A stretch of 64,000 bases of DNA, taken from Poriferisulfidus sp963668445 (GTDB taxonomy: Bacteria > Pseudomonadota > Gammaproteobacteria > Poriferisulfidales > Poriferisulfidaceae). The DNA is taken from the NCBI GenBank assembly GCA_963668445.1, contig OY764335.1:558001-622000 (forward strand), written 5' to 3'. The notes under the pieces are model-generated. The model was not told where the DNA came from and searched no databases. It saw only the letters and a program-made list of their open reading frames with translations. Positions 18,246-26,619 of the stretch are shown here, piece by piece; positions within the stretch are counted from its first letter, which is position 1; the number at the start of each line of letters is the position of its first letter. The position numbers were made by a program, and so were the translations under genes.

Positions 18246-18647
18246 ATGAGCTACTGCATTCTGGACACGCGGGGACTTTGGATTGAGCGCGTTGAGCAGA
18301 GTTCGGAATGCCTGTCGCTGGCCTTTGCGCAGGCGAACATCGAAAAAATCATGGACAATGCAGAACAGCGCACATTGTGGACGCAGGCGGGAGCGCTTGA
18401 AATCTGGACGGCGCAGATGGTGCCGGACCTGCCGGAGGCTCCGTTCGTGATTGCGCATTCGGGTCTGGACGACGGCTTGTACACGCAACGCGACATGATT
18501 CGCATCCCGATGGATGCTTCGGGGACGGTCGCGATGGAGTTGCAATGCGCGGGGCTGCCGGAGCCTTGGCGCATCGAAGGGGAACGCGTGCGGCTGCGCT
18601 TGGATGGAAACCCGCGCTATGTGCGCCATTTGGAGCCGGAAGCCTAA
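18246..18647 (+). CDS. hypothetical protein upstream of djlA
   Basis: A 133-residue product that I do not recognise. It has no signal peptide or membrane segment. The composition is that of a soluble, mostly beta protein (several short hydrophobic strands, LEIWTAQMVP, VAMELQCAGLP, ending RYVRHLEPEA). Its stop is four bases before the djlA start, so the two are almost certainly co-transcribed. No strong ribosome site precedes ATG 18246. Codon use agrees with neighbouring genes, and this supports a real gene of unknown role. Confidence 0.6.
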   Translation: MSYCILDTRGLWIERVEQSSECLSLAFAQANIEKIMDNAEQRTLWTQAGALEIWTAQMVPDLPEAPFVIAHSGLDDGLYTQRDMIRIPMDASGTVAMELQCAGLPEPWRIEGERVRLRLDGNPRYVRHLEPEA

Positions 18648-18651
18648 GCCC

Positions 18652-19425
18652 ATGCCCAACCTGCTCGGCACCGTCCTGAAGACGATCCTCTTCATGCTGA
18701 TCGGCGGTTTTTTTCTGGGCAGCTGGGGCATTCTTCTCGGCGCCATGGTGGGCTTCATGTCGGGCATGAACAGCGAACGGGTGCGCGTCTCGCGCAGCGA
18801 CGAATTCTTCCGTGTCACGTTCCGGATGATGGGGCACATGGCCAAAGCGGACGGCCGGGTTTCTGAGCAGGAGATCGCATGCGCCCGGCAGGCGATGCAT
18901 TCCTTCGGGCTGGATCCGGTGCAGCGGGACCGTGCCATCGACTACTTCCGGGAAGGGGCGCAGGAGGAGGTAGATCTGGCCGCGGAATTGCGCGAAGTGG
19001 CGCAGATTTGCCGCCGCGACGTCCGGCTGGCGGCGATGTTCGTGGAAATCCAAGTCGCGCTGGCCTGCGCGGATGGCGAGTTCTCGCCGCCAGAGCAGGA
19101 AATCGTTCGGGCCTGCTGCACGACATTGGGATTTTCGGAAGAACAGGCGCAGGTCTTTGTGGAGCATCATCTCGGCGGCGGAGACGCTGGGACGGATGCG
19201 GGCATGGCGCGCGGGCAGGAACTGGAGCGGGCGTACGGCCTGCTGGAAGTGGAGGCTTCGGCCTCGATGGAAGAGGTGCAGCGGGCATACGGCCGCAAGA
19301 TGAAGGGCTTCCATCCGGACAAATTGGCATCCAAGGGCCTGCCGAAGGAATTCATGGATTTCGCGACCGAGCAGACCAAGAAGTTCACGAAGGCGTACCA
19401 AGTCATCAAGCAGGCGCGGAGGTGA
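18652..19425 (+). CDS. djlA: co-chaperone DjlA (membrane-anchored J protein)
   Basis: Inner-membrane DnaJ-like partner of DnaK. The 257-residue product has an N-terminal glycine-rich transmembrane helix (about 5-35, FMLIGGFFLGSWGILLGAMV), a central TerB-like helical domain (about 50-165) and a C-terminal J domain with the HPD motif at residues 221-223 (GFHPDKL). This order is diagnostic for DjlA. ATG 18652 is chosen because it starts immediately before the membrane helix. A longer frame to 18514 would overlap the preceding gene. The next gene starts three bases after its stop. Confidence 0.93.
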   Translation: MPNLLGTVLKTILFMLIGGFFLGSWGILLGAMVGFMSGMNSERVRVSRSDEFFRVTFRMMGHMAKADGRVSEQEIACARQAMHSFGLDPVQRDRAIDYFREGAQEEVDLAAELREVAQICRRDVRLAAMFVEIQVALACADGEFSPPEQEIVRACCTTLGFSEEQAQVFVEHHLGGGDAGTDAGMARGQELERAYGLLEVEASASMEEVQRAYGRKMKGFHPDKLASKGLPKEFMDFATEQTKKFTKAYQVIKQARR

Positions 19426-19428
19426 CCG

Positions 19429-20310
19429 ATGCGTTTGGTGACCGTTGCTTTTGAAGGCTGCGACCAGTTGGGCGTATGGCAGGAGGATCTGGTGTTTCTG
19501 CCGGCTCGGCAGGATGCCGCACTGCCGGCGACGATGCTGGCATTGATCGACGGAGGGGATGCCGCGCTGCTCGCCTTGCGGCAGGCGGTGGAGGCGGCCG
19601 ATGCGCAGGCGCATGTGCCCGCGGACCGAATGGAATTGCTGGCGCCCATACCGCGGCCTCGCCAGAATATCATGTGCATGGGGTTGAACTATGCCGATCA
19701 TGTCGAGGAGGCATCCGCTTCGCTGGGGCGCGGATCCGACCTGCCGAAATACCCGATCGTATTCACCAAGGCTGCCAACAGCATCAATGCGCCGTATGGA
19801 GATATTCCCTACGATGCCTCCGTTTCGGACAAGCTCGACTGGGAAGCGGAATTGGGCGTCGTGATCGGCCGTGCGGGCCAGGGCATTGCGGAAGCGGATG
19901 CGCAGACGCATGTCTTCGGCTATACCGTCATCAACGACGTTTCAGCTCGCGACTTGCAGCGCCGGCACAAGCAGTTCTTCATCGGCAAGAGCCTCAGCGG
20001 CTTCTGTCCCATGGGGCCATGCATCGTGACGGCGGACGAGATCGAAGACCCGCACAATTTGGAACTGTGGTGCCGCGTCAACGGTGTGGAGAAGCAGCAT
20101 TCCAATACGCGCCACCAGATATTCCGCATCGAGCAACAGATTGCGGTGCTGTCGCATGGCATGCGGCTGGAGCCGGGCGATATTCTGGCGACCGGCACGC
20201 CGAGCGGCGTCGGCTTCGCCCGTACGCCGCCGGAATACTTGCGGCCGGGGGATGTGGTGGAATGCGAAGTCGAGCGGGTTGGCGTAATCCGCAACCGCGT
20301 GCGCGGCTGA
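19429..20310 (+). CDS. fumarylacetoacetate hydrolase (FAH) family protein
   Basis: A 293-residue metal-dependent enzyme of the FAH superfamily, which hydrolyses C-C bonds, decarboxylates or isomerises beta-keto acids and related intermediates. Visible marks are GLNYADHVEE, FTKAANSI, the metal-binding DWEAELGVVIG, YTVINDVSARDLQ, GKSLSGFCPMGP and TGTPSGVGFA near the C-terminus. Bacterial members of this type include oxaloacetate decarboxylases and homoprotocatechuate-pathway isomerases. The substrate cannot be fixed from sequence. It follows djlA by three bases and is convergent with fpr. Confidence 0.88.
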   Translation: MRLVTVAFEGCDQLGVWQEDLVFLPARQDAALPATMLALIDGGDAALLALRQAVEAADAQAHVPADRMELLAPIPRPRQNIMCMGLNYADHVEEASASLGRGSDLPKYPIVFTKAANSINAPYGDIPYDASVSDKLDWEAELGVVIGRAGQGIAEADAQTHVFGYTVINDVSARDLQRRHKQFFIGKSLSGFCPMGPCIVTADEIEDPHNLELWCRVNGVEKQHSNTRHQIFRIEQQIAVLSHGMRLEPGDILATGTPSGVGFARTPPEYLRPGDVVECEVERVGVIRNRVRG

Positions 20311-20329
20311 AGGCTGGCCGCGACGGCCC

Positions 20330-21076
20330 CTACCAGTAGCTTTCGGTCGTAATTTGCCCGGGTGCGCTTCGTCGGTTGCGCGCCAAACCCATCGTGCGCA
20401 GCAGCGCCGATGTGTCTTTCACCATCTGCGGGTTGCCGCAGAGCATGACTTGGGCGTGCGCCGGATCGAAATCCATGCCGGTGCGTTTTGCCAGCCGGTC
20501 GTCCTCAATGGCGGCGGGAATGCGTCCGTCCAGCGCATTCGGATCGTTTTCGCGGCTGACGATCGGGACGAAGGCGAATTGCTTCGGATGCTGCTGCTGA
20601 TAGGTTCGGATGGTCTCCCGGTACGAAAGTTCGCGGCTGTAGCGTACGGCATGCACCAAGGCAATTTTCCGGTGCCGGGCCCATGGCTCCGGCGTGCCGA
20701 GCATGGACAGATACGGGCCGATGCCGGTGCCGGTCGAAAGCAGCCAGAGGCATTCGCTTTCAGGCACTTCGCTCAGCACGAAGAACCCGACGCCCTGCGA
20801 CGACACCCAGATCGTATCGCCGGGCTTCAGGGCTTCCAGACGCGACGACAGCGGCCCTTCGGGCACGATGATGGAATAGAATTCCAGCGGCGAGGTGCCG
20901 GGCGGGTTGACGAACGAGTAAGGGCGCGCCACACGCTCGCCGTCGATATCAAGCGCCAGACGCCCGAATTGCCCAGCTTGAAATCGGACGCCCGGAGCAT
21001 CGATGCGCAAGGAGTACAGTTGATCGGTCCAGTGGCGATTTTCGACCACCGTGCCGGCGAGCCATTCGGTTGCCAT
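20330..21076 (-). CDS. fpr: ferredoxin/flavodoxin-NADP+ reductase
   Basis: FAD enzyme moving electrons between NADPH and ferredoxin or flavodoxin. The 248-residue product has the FAD-binding RPYSFVNPP motif, a GDTIWV segment, the nucleotide-binding STGTGIGPYLSML, and CGNPQMV. It ends in aromatic TESYW as in the bacterial Fpr subclass, where the terminal Trp stacks on FAD. It is directly downstream of a Rieske ferredoxin (six-base gap), and this neighbour is a plausible redox partner. Confidence 0.92.
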   Translation of the reverse strand: MATEWLAGTVVENRHWTDQLYSLRIDAPGVRFQAGQFGRLALDIDGERVARPYSFVNPPGTSPLEFYSIIVPEGPLSSRLEALKPGDTIWVSSQGVGFFVLSEVPESECLWLLSTGTGIGPYLSMLGTPEPWARHRKIALVHAVRYSRELSYRETIRTYQQQHPKQFAFVPIVSRENDPNALDGRIPAAIEDDRLAKRTGMDFDPAHAQVMLCGNPQMVKDTSALLRTMGLARNRRSAPGQITTESYW

Positions 21077-21082
21077 CGAATC

Positions 21083-21394
21083 TCAGCAGCGGACGAAGAT
21101 GTGATTGTCCTCAACGCGCACCGGATAGGTGCGCAGCGGCTCATCGGCCGGTTCTTCCATCGGCTGCCCGGTGCGGACGCTGAAGCGGCTGCCATGCAGC
21201 GTGCATTTGATCAGTTCGCCATCCAGGCATCCTAGGGACAGGGAAGAGTCTTCATGCGTGCATGTGTCGTCGCAGGCGTACACCGTGCCCGACACGTTGG
21301 CTAGAAGAATAGGGCCGTTCGGGTGCTCGATGCGAAGGGTGCAACCAAGCGGCAAGTCGGCCATTTTCGCGACCCGTTGGTAGGGATTTGGCAT
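21083..21394 (-). CDS. Rieske [2Fe-2S] ferredoxin
   Basis: A small (103-residue) soluble Rieske protein. The cluster ligands are visible as CTHEDSSLSLG and CTLHGSRF, the C-x-H and C-x2-H pairs about 17 residues apart. This is the arrangement of NirD/BphF-type ferredoxins, which feed electrons to oxygenases or reductases. The MPNPYQ start is chosen because the extra eight upstream codons are not family-like. It is co-transcribed with fpr, suggesting a two-component NADPH-Fpr-Rieske electron chain. The acceptor oxygenase is not adjacent. The P450s or AlkB in this window are possible but unproven clients. Confidence 0.88.
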   Translation of the reverse strand: MPNPYQRVAKMADLPLGCTLRIEHPNGPILLANVSGTVYACDDTCTHEDSSLSLGCLDGELIKCTLHGSRFSVRTGQPMEEPADEPLRTYPVRVEDNHIFVRC

Positions 21395-21461
21395 AATCAA
21401 TCCGGCTTTACGGAGCAATTATAGCCGCAAGCCGTTTGGCGCAGGCGATCAGGGCGCAACT

Positions 21462-22988
21462 ATGGACTATTTGGAACGCATTCGGCAGGCGTGTCGGGTT
21501 TACGATGTGGCGGAGCGTACGCCGTTGCAGCGAGCGCCGCGGCTGACGGAGCGGCTGGGTTGCGAGGTATGGCTCAAGCGCGAAGACCTGCAGCAGGTTT
21601 TTTCGTTTAAATTGAGGGGCGCGTACAACAAAATCGCGTCGCTCGATGCGCAACAGCGTGTGCACGGCGTGATTGCTGCTTCCGCTGGCAATCATGCGCA
21701 GGGCGTGGCGTTGGCTGCCGCCAAACTGGGCCTGGATGCGGTCATCGTGATGCCGCGCACCACGCCGCCTATCAAGATCAACGCCGTGCGTGCGTTGGGC
21801 GCGAAGATCATTTTGGAAGGCGATGATTACGATGCGGCGCAGCAATATGCGCTGGACCGGGCTGCGGCGGAACAGCGCGCCTTCGTGCCGCCGTACGACG
21901 ATCCGGACGTGATCGCCGGGCAGGGCACGATCGCTGTGGAAATTTGCGAGCAATGCGAATCGCCGCCGCATGCGGTCTTCATCCCAGTGGGCGGCGGCGG
22001 GCTGGTGGCTGGCATGGGCACGTGGCTGCGCCATGCCATGCCCGAAACGCTGGTCATCGGTGTGGAACCTGAGGATGCGCCTTCGATGGAGCGAGCCTTG
22101 GCAGCAGGCGAGCGCGTGCGTCTGGAGCAGGTCGGCCTGTTCGCGGATGGCGCGGCCGTGCGCCAAGTGGGCGAGGAAACGTTCCGGCTGGCGCGCGAGT
22201 GCGTGGATGAAATGATTCTGGTCGGCATCGACGAGATCTGCGCGGCGATCAAGGATATGTTCGAAGAGACGCGGGTGCTGGTCGAACCGGCCGGTGCGCT
22301 GGCGGTCGCCGGCATCAAGCGTTATACGCAGAACCACGCTGTCCAAGGCCAATCGCTGGTGGCCGTGAGCAGCGGCGCCAATATCAATTTCGATCGCTTG
22401 CGGCATGTGGCCGAACGTTCCGAACTGGGCGAGGGGCATGAAGGCATTTTTGCGGTGACGATTCCGGAAGAACCCGGCAGTTTCCTGCGTTTTTGCAAAG
22501 CGGTCGGCAAGCACAGCATCAGCGAGTTCAATTACCGTTATGCGGATTCCCAGAATGCGCAGATATTCGTCGGCATTAAATTCCGCGATGCCGAAGCCGA
22601 AAAGCCGGACTGGGTGGCGCATCTTCGGGATTGCGGCTACCGCGTGCAGGACTTAAGCGACAACGAAGCTGCCAAACTGCATTTGCGCTATATGGTCGGC
22701 GGGCATACGCATAGTCCGCAGCGCGAAATCTTGTACCGCTTCGAGTTTCCGGAACGGCCGGGGGCATTGCTGAACTTTCTGTCCAGCATGAGCCAGAATT
22801 GGAACATCAGCCTGTTCCATTACCGGAACCACGGTTCCGCATACGGGCGGGTGTTGGTCGGCATGCAAGTGCCGGAAGGCGAAATGGATTTGCTGAGGGA
22901 ATTTCTTGATACGTTAGGCTACCGCTACTATGAGGAAACGAGCAATGCGGCCTGCCAGATTTTTCTGGGATTGGTAGCAGAGGCTTGA
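21462..22988 (+). CDS. ilvA: threonine deaminase, biosynthetic
   Basis: PLP enzyme turning threonine into 2-oxobutanoate, the committed step of isoleucine synthesis. The 508-residue product has the PLP lysine in SFKLRGAYNK, the SAGNHAQGVA loop and the glycine-rich PVGGGGLVAG. These are followed by two ACT-like regulatory modules (GIFAVTIPEEPGSFL about 330 and ILYRFEFPERPGALL about 425). The full-length regulatory tail marks the isoleucine-inhibited biosynthetic form, not the catabolic TdcB. It is divergent from the Rieske gene and followed by a strong hairpin at 23008. Confidence 0.95.
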   Translation: MDYLERIRQACRVYDVAERTPLQRAPRLTERLGCEVWLKREDLQQVFSFKLRGAYNKIASLDAQQRVHGVIAASAGNHAQGVALAAAKLGLDAVIVMPRTTPPIKINAVRALGAKIILEGDDYDAAQQYALDRAAAEQRAFVPPYDDPDVIAGQGTIAVEICEQCESPPHAVFIPVGGGGLVAGMGTWLRHAMPETLVIGVEPEDAPSMERALAAGERVRLEQVGLFADGAAVRQVGEETFRLARECVDEMILVGIDEICAAIKDMFEETRVLVEPAGALAVAGIKRYTQNHAVQGQSLVAVSSGANINFDRLRHVAERSELGEGHEGIFAVTIPEEPGSFLRFCKAVGKHSISEFNYRYADSQNAQIFVGIKFRDAEAEKPDWVAHLRDCGYRVQDLSDNEAAKLHLRYMVGGHTHSPQREILYRFEFPERPGALLNFLSSMSQNWNISLFHYRNHGSAYGRVLVGMQVPEGEMDLLREFLDTLGYRYYEETSNAACQIFLGLVAEA

Positions 22989-23007
22989 TCGCTACTGGAA
23001 AAGCATA

Positions 23008-23027
23008 GGGCCTGCCGAAGCAGGCCC
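23008..23027. terminator. hairpin between convergent ilvA and histone-like gene
   Basis: A perfect 8-bp stem (GGGCCTGC / GCAGGCCC) with a CGAA tetraloop, placed 20 bases after the ilvA stop and facing the end of the convergent gene. There is no U-run on either side, so it may act as a weak bidirectional terminator or as an mRNA-end stabiliser. Confidence 0.5.
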
Positions 23028-23072
23028 TGTACAAAACATCGCGGCAGCAGCGGCTACTGTCCGCAGATTGCT

Positions 23073-23642
23073 TTACGCCTTTTTAGCGGTTTTCCGCTTG
23101 GTGTATTTGCGCTTGGCGACCTTGCGTTTAGCCGTCTTGCGCTTGGCGGTTTTCCGCTTGGTGTATTTGCGCTTGGCGACCTTGCGTTTAGCCGTCTTGC
23201 GCTTGGCGGTTTTCCGCTTGGTGTATTTGCGCTTGGCGACCTTGCGTTTAGCCGTCTTGCGCTTGGCGGTTTTCCGCTTGGTGTATTTGCGCTTGGCGAC
23301 CTTGCGTTTAGCCGTCTTGCGCTTGGCGGTTTTCCGCTTGGTGTATTTGCGCTTGGCGACCTTGCGTTTAGCCGTCTTGCGCTTGGCGGTTTTCCGCTTG
23401 GCGACTTTGCGTTTAGCCGTCTTGCGCTTGGCGGTTTTCCGCTTGGTGTATTTGCGCTTGGCGACTTTGCGTTTAGCCGTCTTGCGCTTGGTGACTTTCC
23501 TCTTGGCCGTCTTTCTCTTGGCGACTTTGCGCTTGGGCGTAGTTTTTTTCTTTGCTACGCGACGTTTGGTCGCGGATTTCGCGGCGCTGGCCTTTTTCTT
23601 GACGCTACGGCGCTTTTTCTTGGTGGTGCTTTTGACAGCCAT
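23073..23642 (-). CDS. histone H1-like Lys/Arg repeat protein
   Basis: A 189-residue, extremely basic protein without a folded-domain signature. After a short leader (MAVKSTTKKKRRSVKKK) it consists of tandem KRKTAK, KRKVAK and KRKYTK hexads. These make a 20-residue period repeated five times exactly and twice imperfectly. It resembles bacterial H1-like nucleoid proteins such as AlgP/AlgR3 and HctB. Binding of DNA or RNA through its charge is expected, affecting compaction or regulation. A ribosome site (GGGAGA) precedes the ATG at 23642. Repeat copy number is probably variable between strains, as in algP. A surface or unrelated role is unlikely since there is no signal peptide. Confidence 0.85.
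   Translation of the reverse strand: MAVKSTTKKKRRSVKKKASAAKSATKRRVAKKKTTPKRKVAKRKTAKRKVTKRKTAKRKVAKRKYTKRKTAKRKTAKRKVAKRKTAKRKTAKRKVAKRKYTKRKTAKRKTAKRKVAKRKYTKRKTAKRKTAKRKVAKRKYTKRKTAKRKTAKRKVAKRKYTKRKTAKRKTAKRKVAKRKYTKRKTAKKA
23101..23400 (-). repeat. five exact 60-bp tandem repeats in the histone-like gene
   Basis: Five consecutive identical 60-base blocks (23101, 23161, 23221, 23281, 23341), followed by diverged copies to about 23530. Each block codes 20 residues of the Lys/Arg repeat. The length is a multiple of three, so gain or loss of units keeps the frame. Confidence 0.97.
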
Positions 23643-23815
23643 GTGATTCTCCCTTGGTTTGTGGAAAGAAAATATTTACGCCAAGGCAAGACGGCAGGCT
23701 GCACGGTAATGCGCCTTAGCGTGGTTGGGAGCGCGGTTCGCAGCCTGTAGCAGGCCTCGAATTGCGCAAGGTGACGCATGTGCGCCGTGGATGGTTGGCA
23801 GTTGTAGAGGGTGCA

Positions 23816-23986
23816 CTCCGCATGCCCCATGCCGCATCACGACACTGAACCGGAGGTTCAGGTGGGTCCCTAGGAGACGCCGCAGGCTTCCCGGCATCGT
23901 ACGCCGGTACTGCGCAAAGGCATCTGCACGCTGGGTCCCATGATTGTGTGATAGGTTCACGGGCGTGATTGGCGAGGCATGCGGAG
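23816..23986 (-). ncRNA. ssrS: 6S RNA
   Basis: Predicted regulator that mimics an open promoter and binds sigma70 RNA polymerase in stationary phase. It lies just downstream of zapA on the same strand, the usual gammaproteobacterial location of ssrS. The ends form a perfect 11-bp closing stem (23976-23986 with 23816-23826). The 3' side of the central bubble contains a small hairpin (TGAACCTCCGGTTCA), the counterpart of the E. coli TTGAACC...GGTTCAA hairpin, followed by a GCGGCAT-type segment. A length of about 170-185 bases fits. A -10-like TCTAAT at 23994-23999 sits at the right distance upstream. Exact ends are uncertain. Confidence 0.75.
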
Positions 23987-24028
23987 GCACGTGATTAGAA
24001 GCATCGGAACTTGGGGTTGCGGAAGGCA

Positions 24029-24337
24029 TCACGAAAACTTTACGTTTCTGGCCTGTTCCAGAACCTTCTTGATGCGTTGCGATTGCGCATCCAAGCGCGT
24101 GGCAAGATCGTCCGGCATGGCTTGAGAAAATTTCAGGTAGTCATGGCTGATATTCAAGGCCGCAACGACGGCGATCTGATCCATCGGCGCATTGGCATCG
24201 TGGTCATGGATATTCCGCACCCGTTGCTTGAGCATTTTGACGGCGTCGTCGAAGGATTTGCGTTGTTCGGGCGGACACGTGACCTCGTAGGTCTTCTTGA
24301 GAAGCCGGAACGATACATGCGAGGAATCGGAGTTCAT
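24029..24337 (-). CDS. zapA: cell division protein ZapA
   Basis: Cytoplasmic FtsZ-ring stabiliser that bundles FtsZ protofilaments. The 102-residue product starts with a short beta strand region (VSFRLLKKTYEVTCPPEQRKSF) and continues as a helix with the typical MDQIAVVAALNISHDYL dimer segment. This is the normal length and layout. The gene overlaps the preceding zapB-like gene by four bases, giving translational coupling, and is followed by 6S RNA. Confidence 0.92.
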   Translation of the reverse strand: MNSDSSHVSFRLLKKTYEVTCPPEQRKSFDDAVKMLKQRVRNIHDHDANAPMDQIAVVAALNISHDYLKFSQAMPDDLATRLDAQSQRIKKVLEQARNVKFS

Positions 24338-24561
24338 TGGATTTCGGCGTAGGGGCGAAGTTGCGTCAGGATGCGTTCGACATCTGCGCGGGCTTGTCGA
24401 TTCTTGCGACGCAATTCAAGTTGTTGCTGCTCAAGTTGGTCGCAATTCTGAACCAGCAAACGGTTCGCTTCCAGCAGATCTTCGCACAAGGCCGTAAGCG
24501 CGTCAACATGCTGCTCGAGCGAGGCGAGCGCCAATTCGGACGAGGGCTTTTGCGGACTCAC
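24334..24561 (-). CDS. TIGR02449/ZapB-like coiled-coil protein
   Basis: A 75-residue, almost wholly helical protein rich in Leu, Gln and Glu (LEQQQLELRRKNRQARADVE), with heptad spacing that indicates a coiled coil. Such small proteins sit directly upstream of zapA in many gammaproteobacteria and are thought to aid the division ring. The ATGA overlap with zapA supports joint function. The exact biochemical role is inferred from position only. Confidence 0.8.
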   Translation of the reverse strand: MSPQKPSSELALASLEQHVDALTALCEDLLEANRLLVQNCDQLEQQQLELRRKNRQARADVERILTQLRPYAEIQ

Positions 24562-24795
24562 GCTTGAATGAAAAGTTGTTTTTCAACTCCCGCAGTATAT
24601 CAAACCACAAAATGCGCATTATTGCAAGTCCAACTTGTCAAACCAAAGCTAAAATTCCCGGATTCAAATTGCAAGCGCAACAAGTTTAGCAGGACTGAGG
24701 AGTGGGCGGATGGCACCGGGCCGCGTTTCGCCGGAGGTATCGCCATTTTTCTGCTTTGCGAATCCTGAGCCGGATGCGCGCGGAAGATGAAAGCT

Positions 24796-25302
24796 TCAGG
24801 CTCGCAAGGCTTCGAGAGCTGCCGCATAATCGGGCTCGTCGCCGATTTCGGGGACCAGTTCCGTGTAGGTCACCTTGTTGCGGGCATCCAGCACGACGAT
24901 GGCTCGTGCCATAATGCCTTGGAGCGGCCCCTCGGCAATCAGGACCCCGTAGTCGCGGGCAAAATCGTGGTTGCGGGTCATGGACAAGGTGATCAGCCGG
25001 TTGGTGTCCTTGTCCGTGCAGAAGCGGTTCATGGCGAACGGAAGATCGGCCGATATGACCAGCATCACAGATTTCTCGTCGAGCTTGGCGGCTTCTTCAT
25101 CGAATTTTACGGAAGACGTGGCGCAGACCGGCGTGTCAAGGCTGGGGACGATGGACAGCAGCTTGCGCGTATCTCCGAATGTGCTGAGCGTGACATCGTT
25201 GAGGTCGCGGTCGACTAGGATGAAATCCGGCGCGTCGCTGCCGATCTTTGGCAGTTCGCCCTCTAAATGGACTTCATTGCCGTGCAGAGTAACGGTGGTC
25301 AT
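24796..25302 (-). CDS. tpx: thiol peroxidase Tpx
   Basis: Atypical 2-Cys peroxiredoxin that reduces hydrogen and lipid hydroperoxides using thioredoxin. The 168-residue product has the peroxidatic cysteine in PSLDTPVCATSS and the resolving cysteine in NRFCTDKD, about 33 residues later as in the Tpx subfamily. The MTTVTLHG start is chosen because AGGAG lies eight bases upstream of it. The ten earlier codons of the longer frame are unsupported. It stands alone, divergent from metK. Confidence 0.95.
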   Translation of the reverse strand: MTTVTLHGNEVHLEGELPKIGSDAPDFILVDRDLNDVTLSTFGDTRKLLSIVPSLDTPVCATSSVKFDEEAAKLDEKSVMLVISADLPFAMNRFCTDKDTNRLITLSMTRNHDFARDYGVLIAEGPLQGIMARAIVVLDARNKVTYTELVPEIGDEPDYAAALEALRA

Positions 25303-25410
25303 GATATGGCTCCTGTGCGAAATAATGGGCAATTCGGACTGCTGATTCTACCCTCTTTTGCGTTCCATGTAGAATGGCACACCAAATAAGGCCTTGGGAG
25401 GGCCGGATTC

Positions 25411-26619
25411 ATGCAGCAGGGCTTGTTCACTTCCGAGGCGGTGTCGCGCGGGCATCCGGACAAGGTCTGCGATCAGATTTCCGATGCGGTGCTGGATGCG
25501 GCACTGGCATGCGACCTTCAGGCGCGGGTGGCCGTGGAGGCGATGGTCAAGGACCAGCACGTGATTCTGGCGGGGGAATTGTCGCTCAAGCAGGGCCGCG
25601 AGACGCTGGATTACGACCGGATTGTCCGCACAGTGATTGCCGACATCGGCTACGTTGAGGAGTTGCAGGTCGGGTTCGATGCGCGCAATTGCCGGATTAC
25701 GCAGCATCTCGGCGGCCAGTCCGCGGACATTGCGGGCGGCGTCGACCCGGATCCGGCCAATGCGAAGGAGCTGGGGGCCGGCGACCAGGGCATCATTTTC
25801 GGGTATGCCTGCGATGAGACGGAGCATTTCATGCCGGCGCCGATCCATTACGCGCATGCGCTGATGCGCCGCCATGAGCAGGTGCGCTTGGGCGAAGGGG
25901 CCGGCGCGCTGCGTCCGGATGCGAAGAGTCAGGTGACGTTCCGCTACGACGCGCAGGGGCATCCGATGGAAGTGGTGGCCGTGGTGCTTTCGACCCAGCA
26001 CAGTGCGCAGGTTCGCGGGACCGACTTGGAGGAACTGGTGCGCCAGCAGATCATCGATCCGGTGATTCCTGCCGAGATGCGGGCTGCGGAATTCCGGATG
26101 CACGTCAATCCGGCCGGCGATTTCGTGACGGGCGGGCCGGTCGGAGACTGCGGCGTGACGGGGCGCAAGATCATCGTGGACACGTATGGCGGCATGGCGC
26201 GGCATGGCGGCGGCGCCTTTTCCGGCAAGGATCCGTCCAAGGTCGACCGTTCGGCCGCATATGCGGCACGCTACGTCGCCCGGCATGTGGTCAGCTGTGG
26301 CTTGGCGCGACGCTGCGAAGTGCAGTTGGCGTATGCGATCGGACGGGCGGAACCGGTTTCGGTGCGTGTGGAAACGTTCGGGAGCGGCCGGATCTCCGAT
26401 GAGCAACTGCAGCGCGTGCTGGAGGCGGGCAGCGTGTTCGACCTGTCGCCATCCGGTATTATCGACATGCTGGGGCTGTTGAATGCGGACGCGGCACGGC
26501 GTCCCTGCTACCAGCGGACCGCGGAGCATGGGCATTTTGGTTGCCCGGACTGGTCGTTCTCATGGGAAGCGGCGGACCGGGCGGAAGCATTGCTTGAAGC
26601 AGTGGGAGAATACGCATGA
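25411..26619 (+). CDS. metK: S-adenosylmethionine synthetase
   Basis: Makes SAM from methionine and ATP with release of PPi and Pi. The 402-residue product shows the bacterial MetK marks: the N-terminal SEAVSRGHPDKVCDQISD (catalytic His and Asp), GDQGIIFGYACDET (the adenine and K+ region) and GGGAFSGKDPSKVDRSAAY (the P-loop-like segment). A strong GGGAGGG ribosome site is nine bases before ATG 25411. It overlaps ahcY by four bases. No SAM or SAH riboswitch is recognisable in the short leader. Confidence 0.96.
   Translation: MQQGLFTSEAVSRGHPDKVCDQISDAVLDAALACDLQARVAVEAMVKDQHVILAGELSLKQGRETLDYDRIVRTVIADIGYVEELQVGFDARNCRITQHLGGQSADIAGGVDPDPANAKELGAGDQGIIFGYACDETEHFMPAPIHYAHALMRRHEQVRLGEGAGALRPDAKSQVTFRYDAQGHPMEVVAVVLSTQHSAQVRGTDLEELVRQQIIDPVIPAEMRAAEFRMHVNPAGDFVTGGPVGDCGVTGRKIIVDTYGGMARHGGGAFSGKDPSKVDRSAAYAARYVARHVVSCGLARRCEVQLAYAIGRAEPVSVRVETFGSGRISDEQLQRVLEAGSVFDLSPSGIIDMLGLLNADAARRPCYQRTAEHGHFGCPDWSFSWEAADRAEALLEAVGEYA

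Noticed and set aside
23068..23646. Plus-strand open frame (RLVYLRLATLRL repeats) opposite the histone-like gene
   Set aside because: Antisense image of the 60-bp repeats; the Lys/Arg reading on the minus strand has a ribosome site and known relatives.
23555..24032. Minus-strand frames between zapA and the histone-like gene
   Set aside because: They cover the 6S RNA structure, lack motifs and have poor starts.
25345..25410. SAM or SAH riboswitch before metK-ahcY
   Set aside because: The leader is short and I see none of the conserved riboswitch helices.
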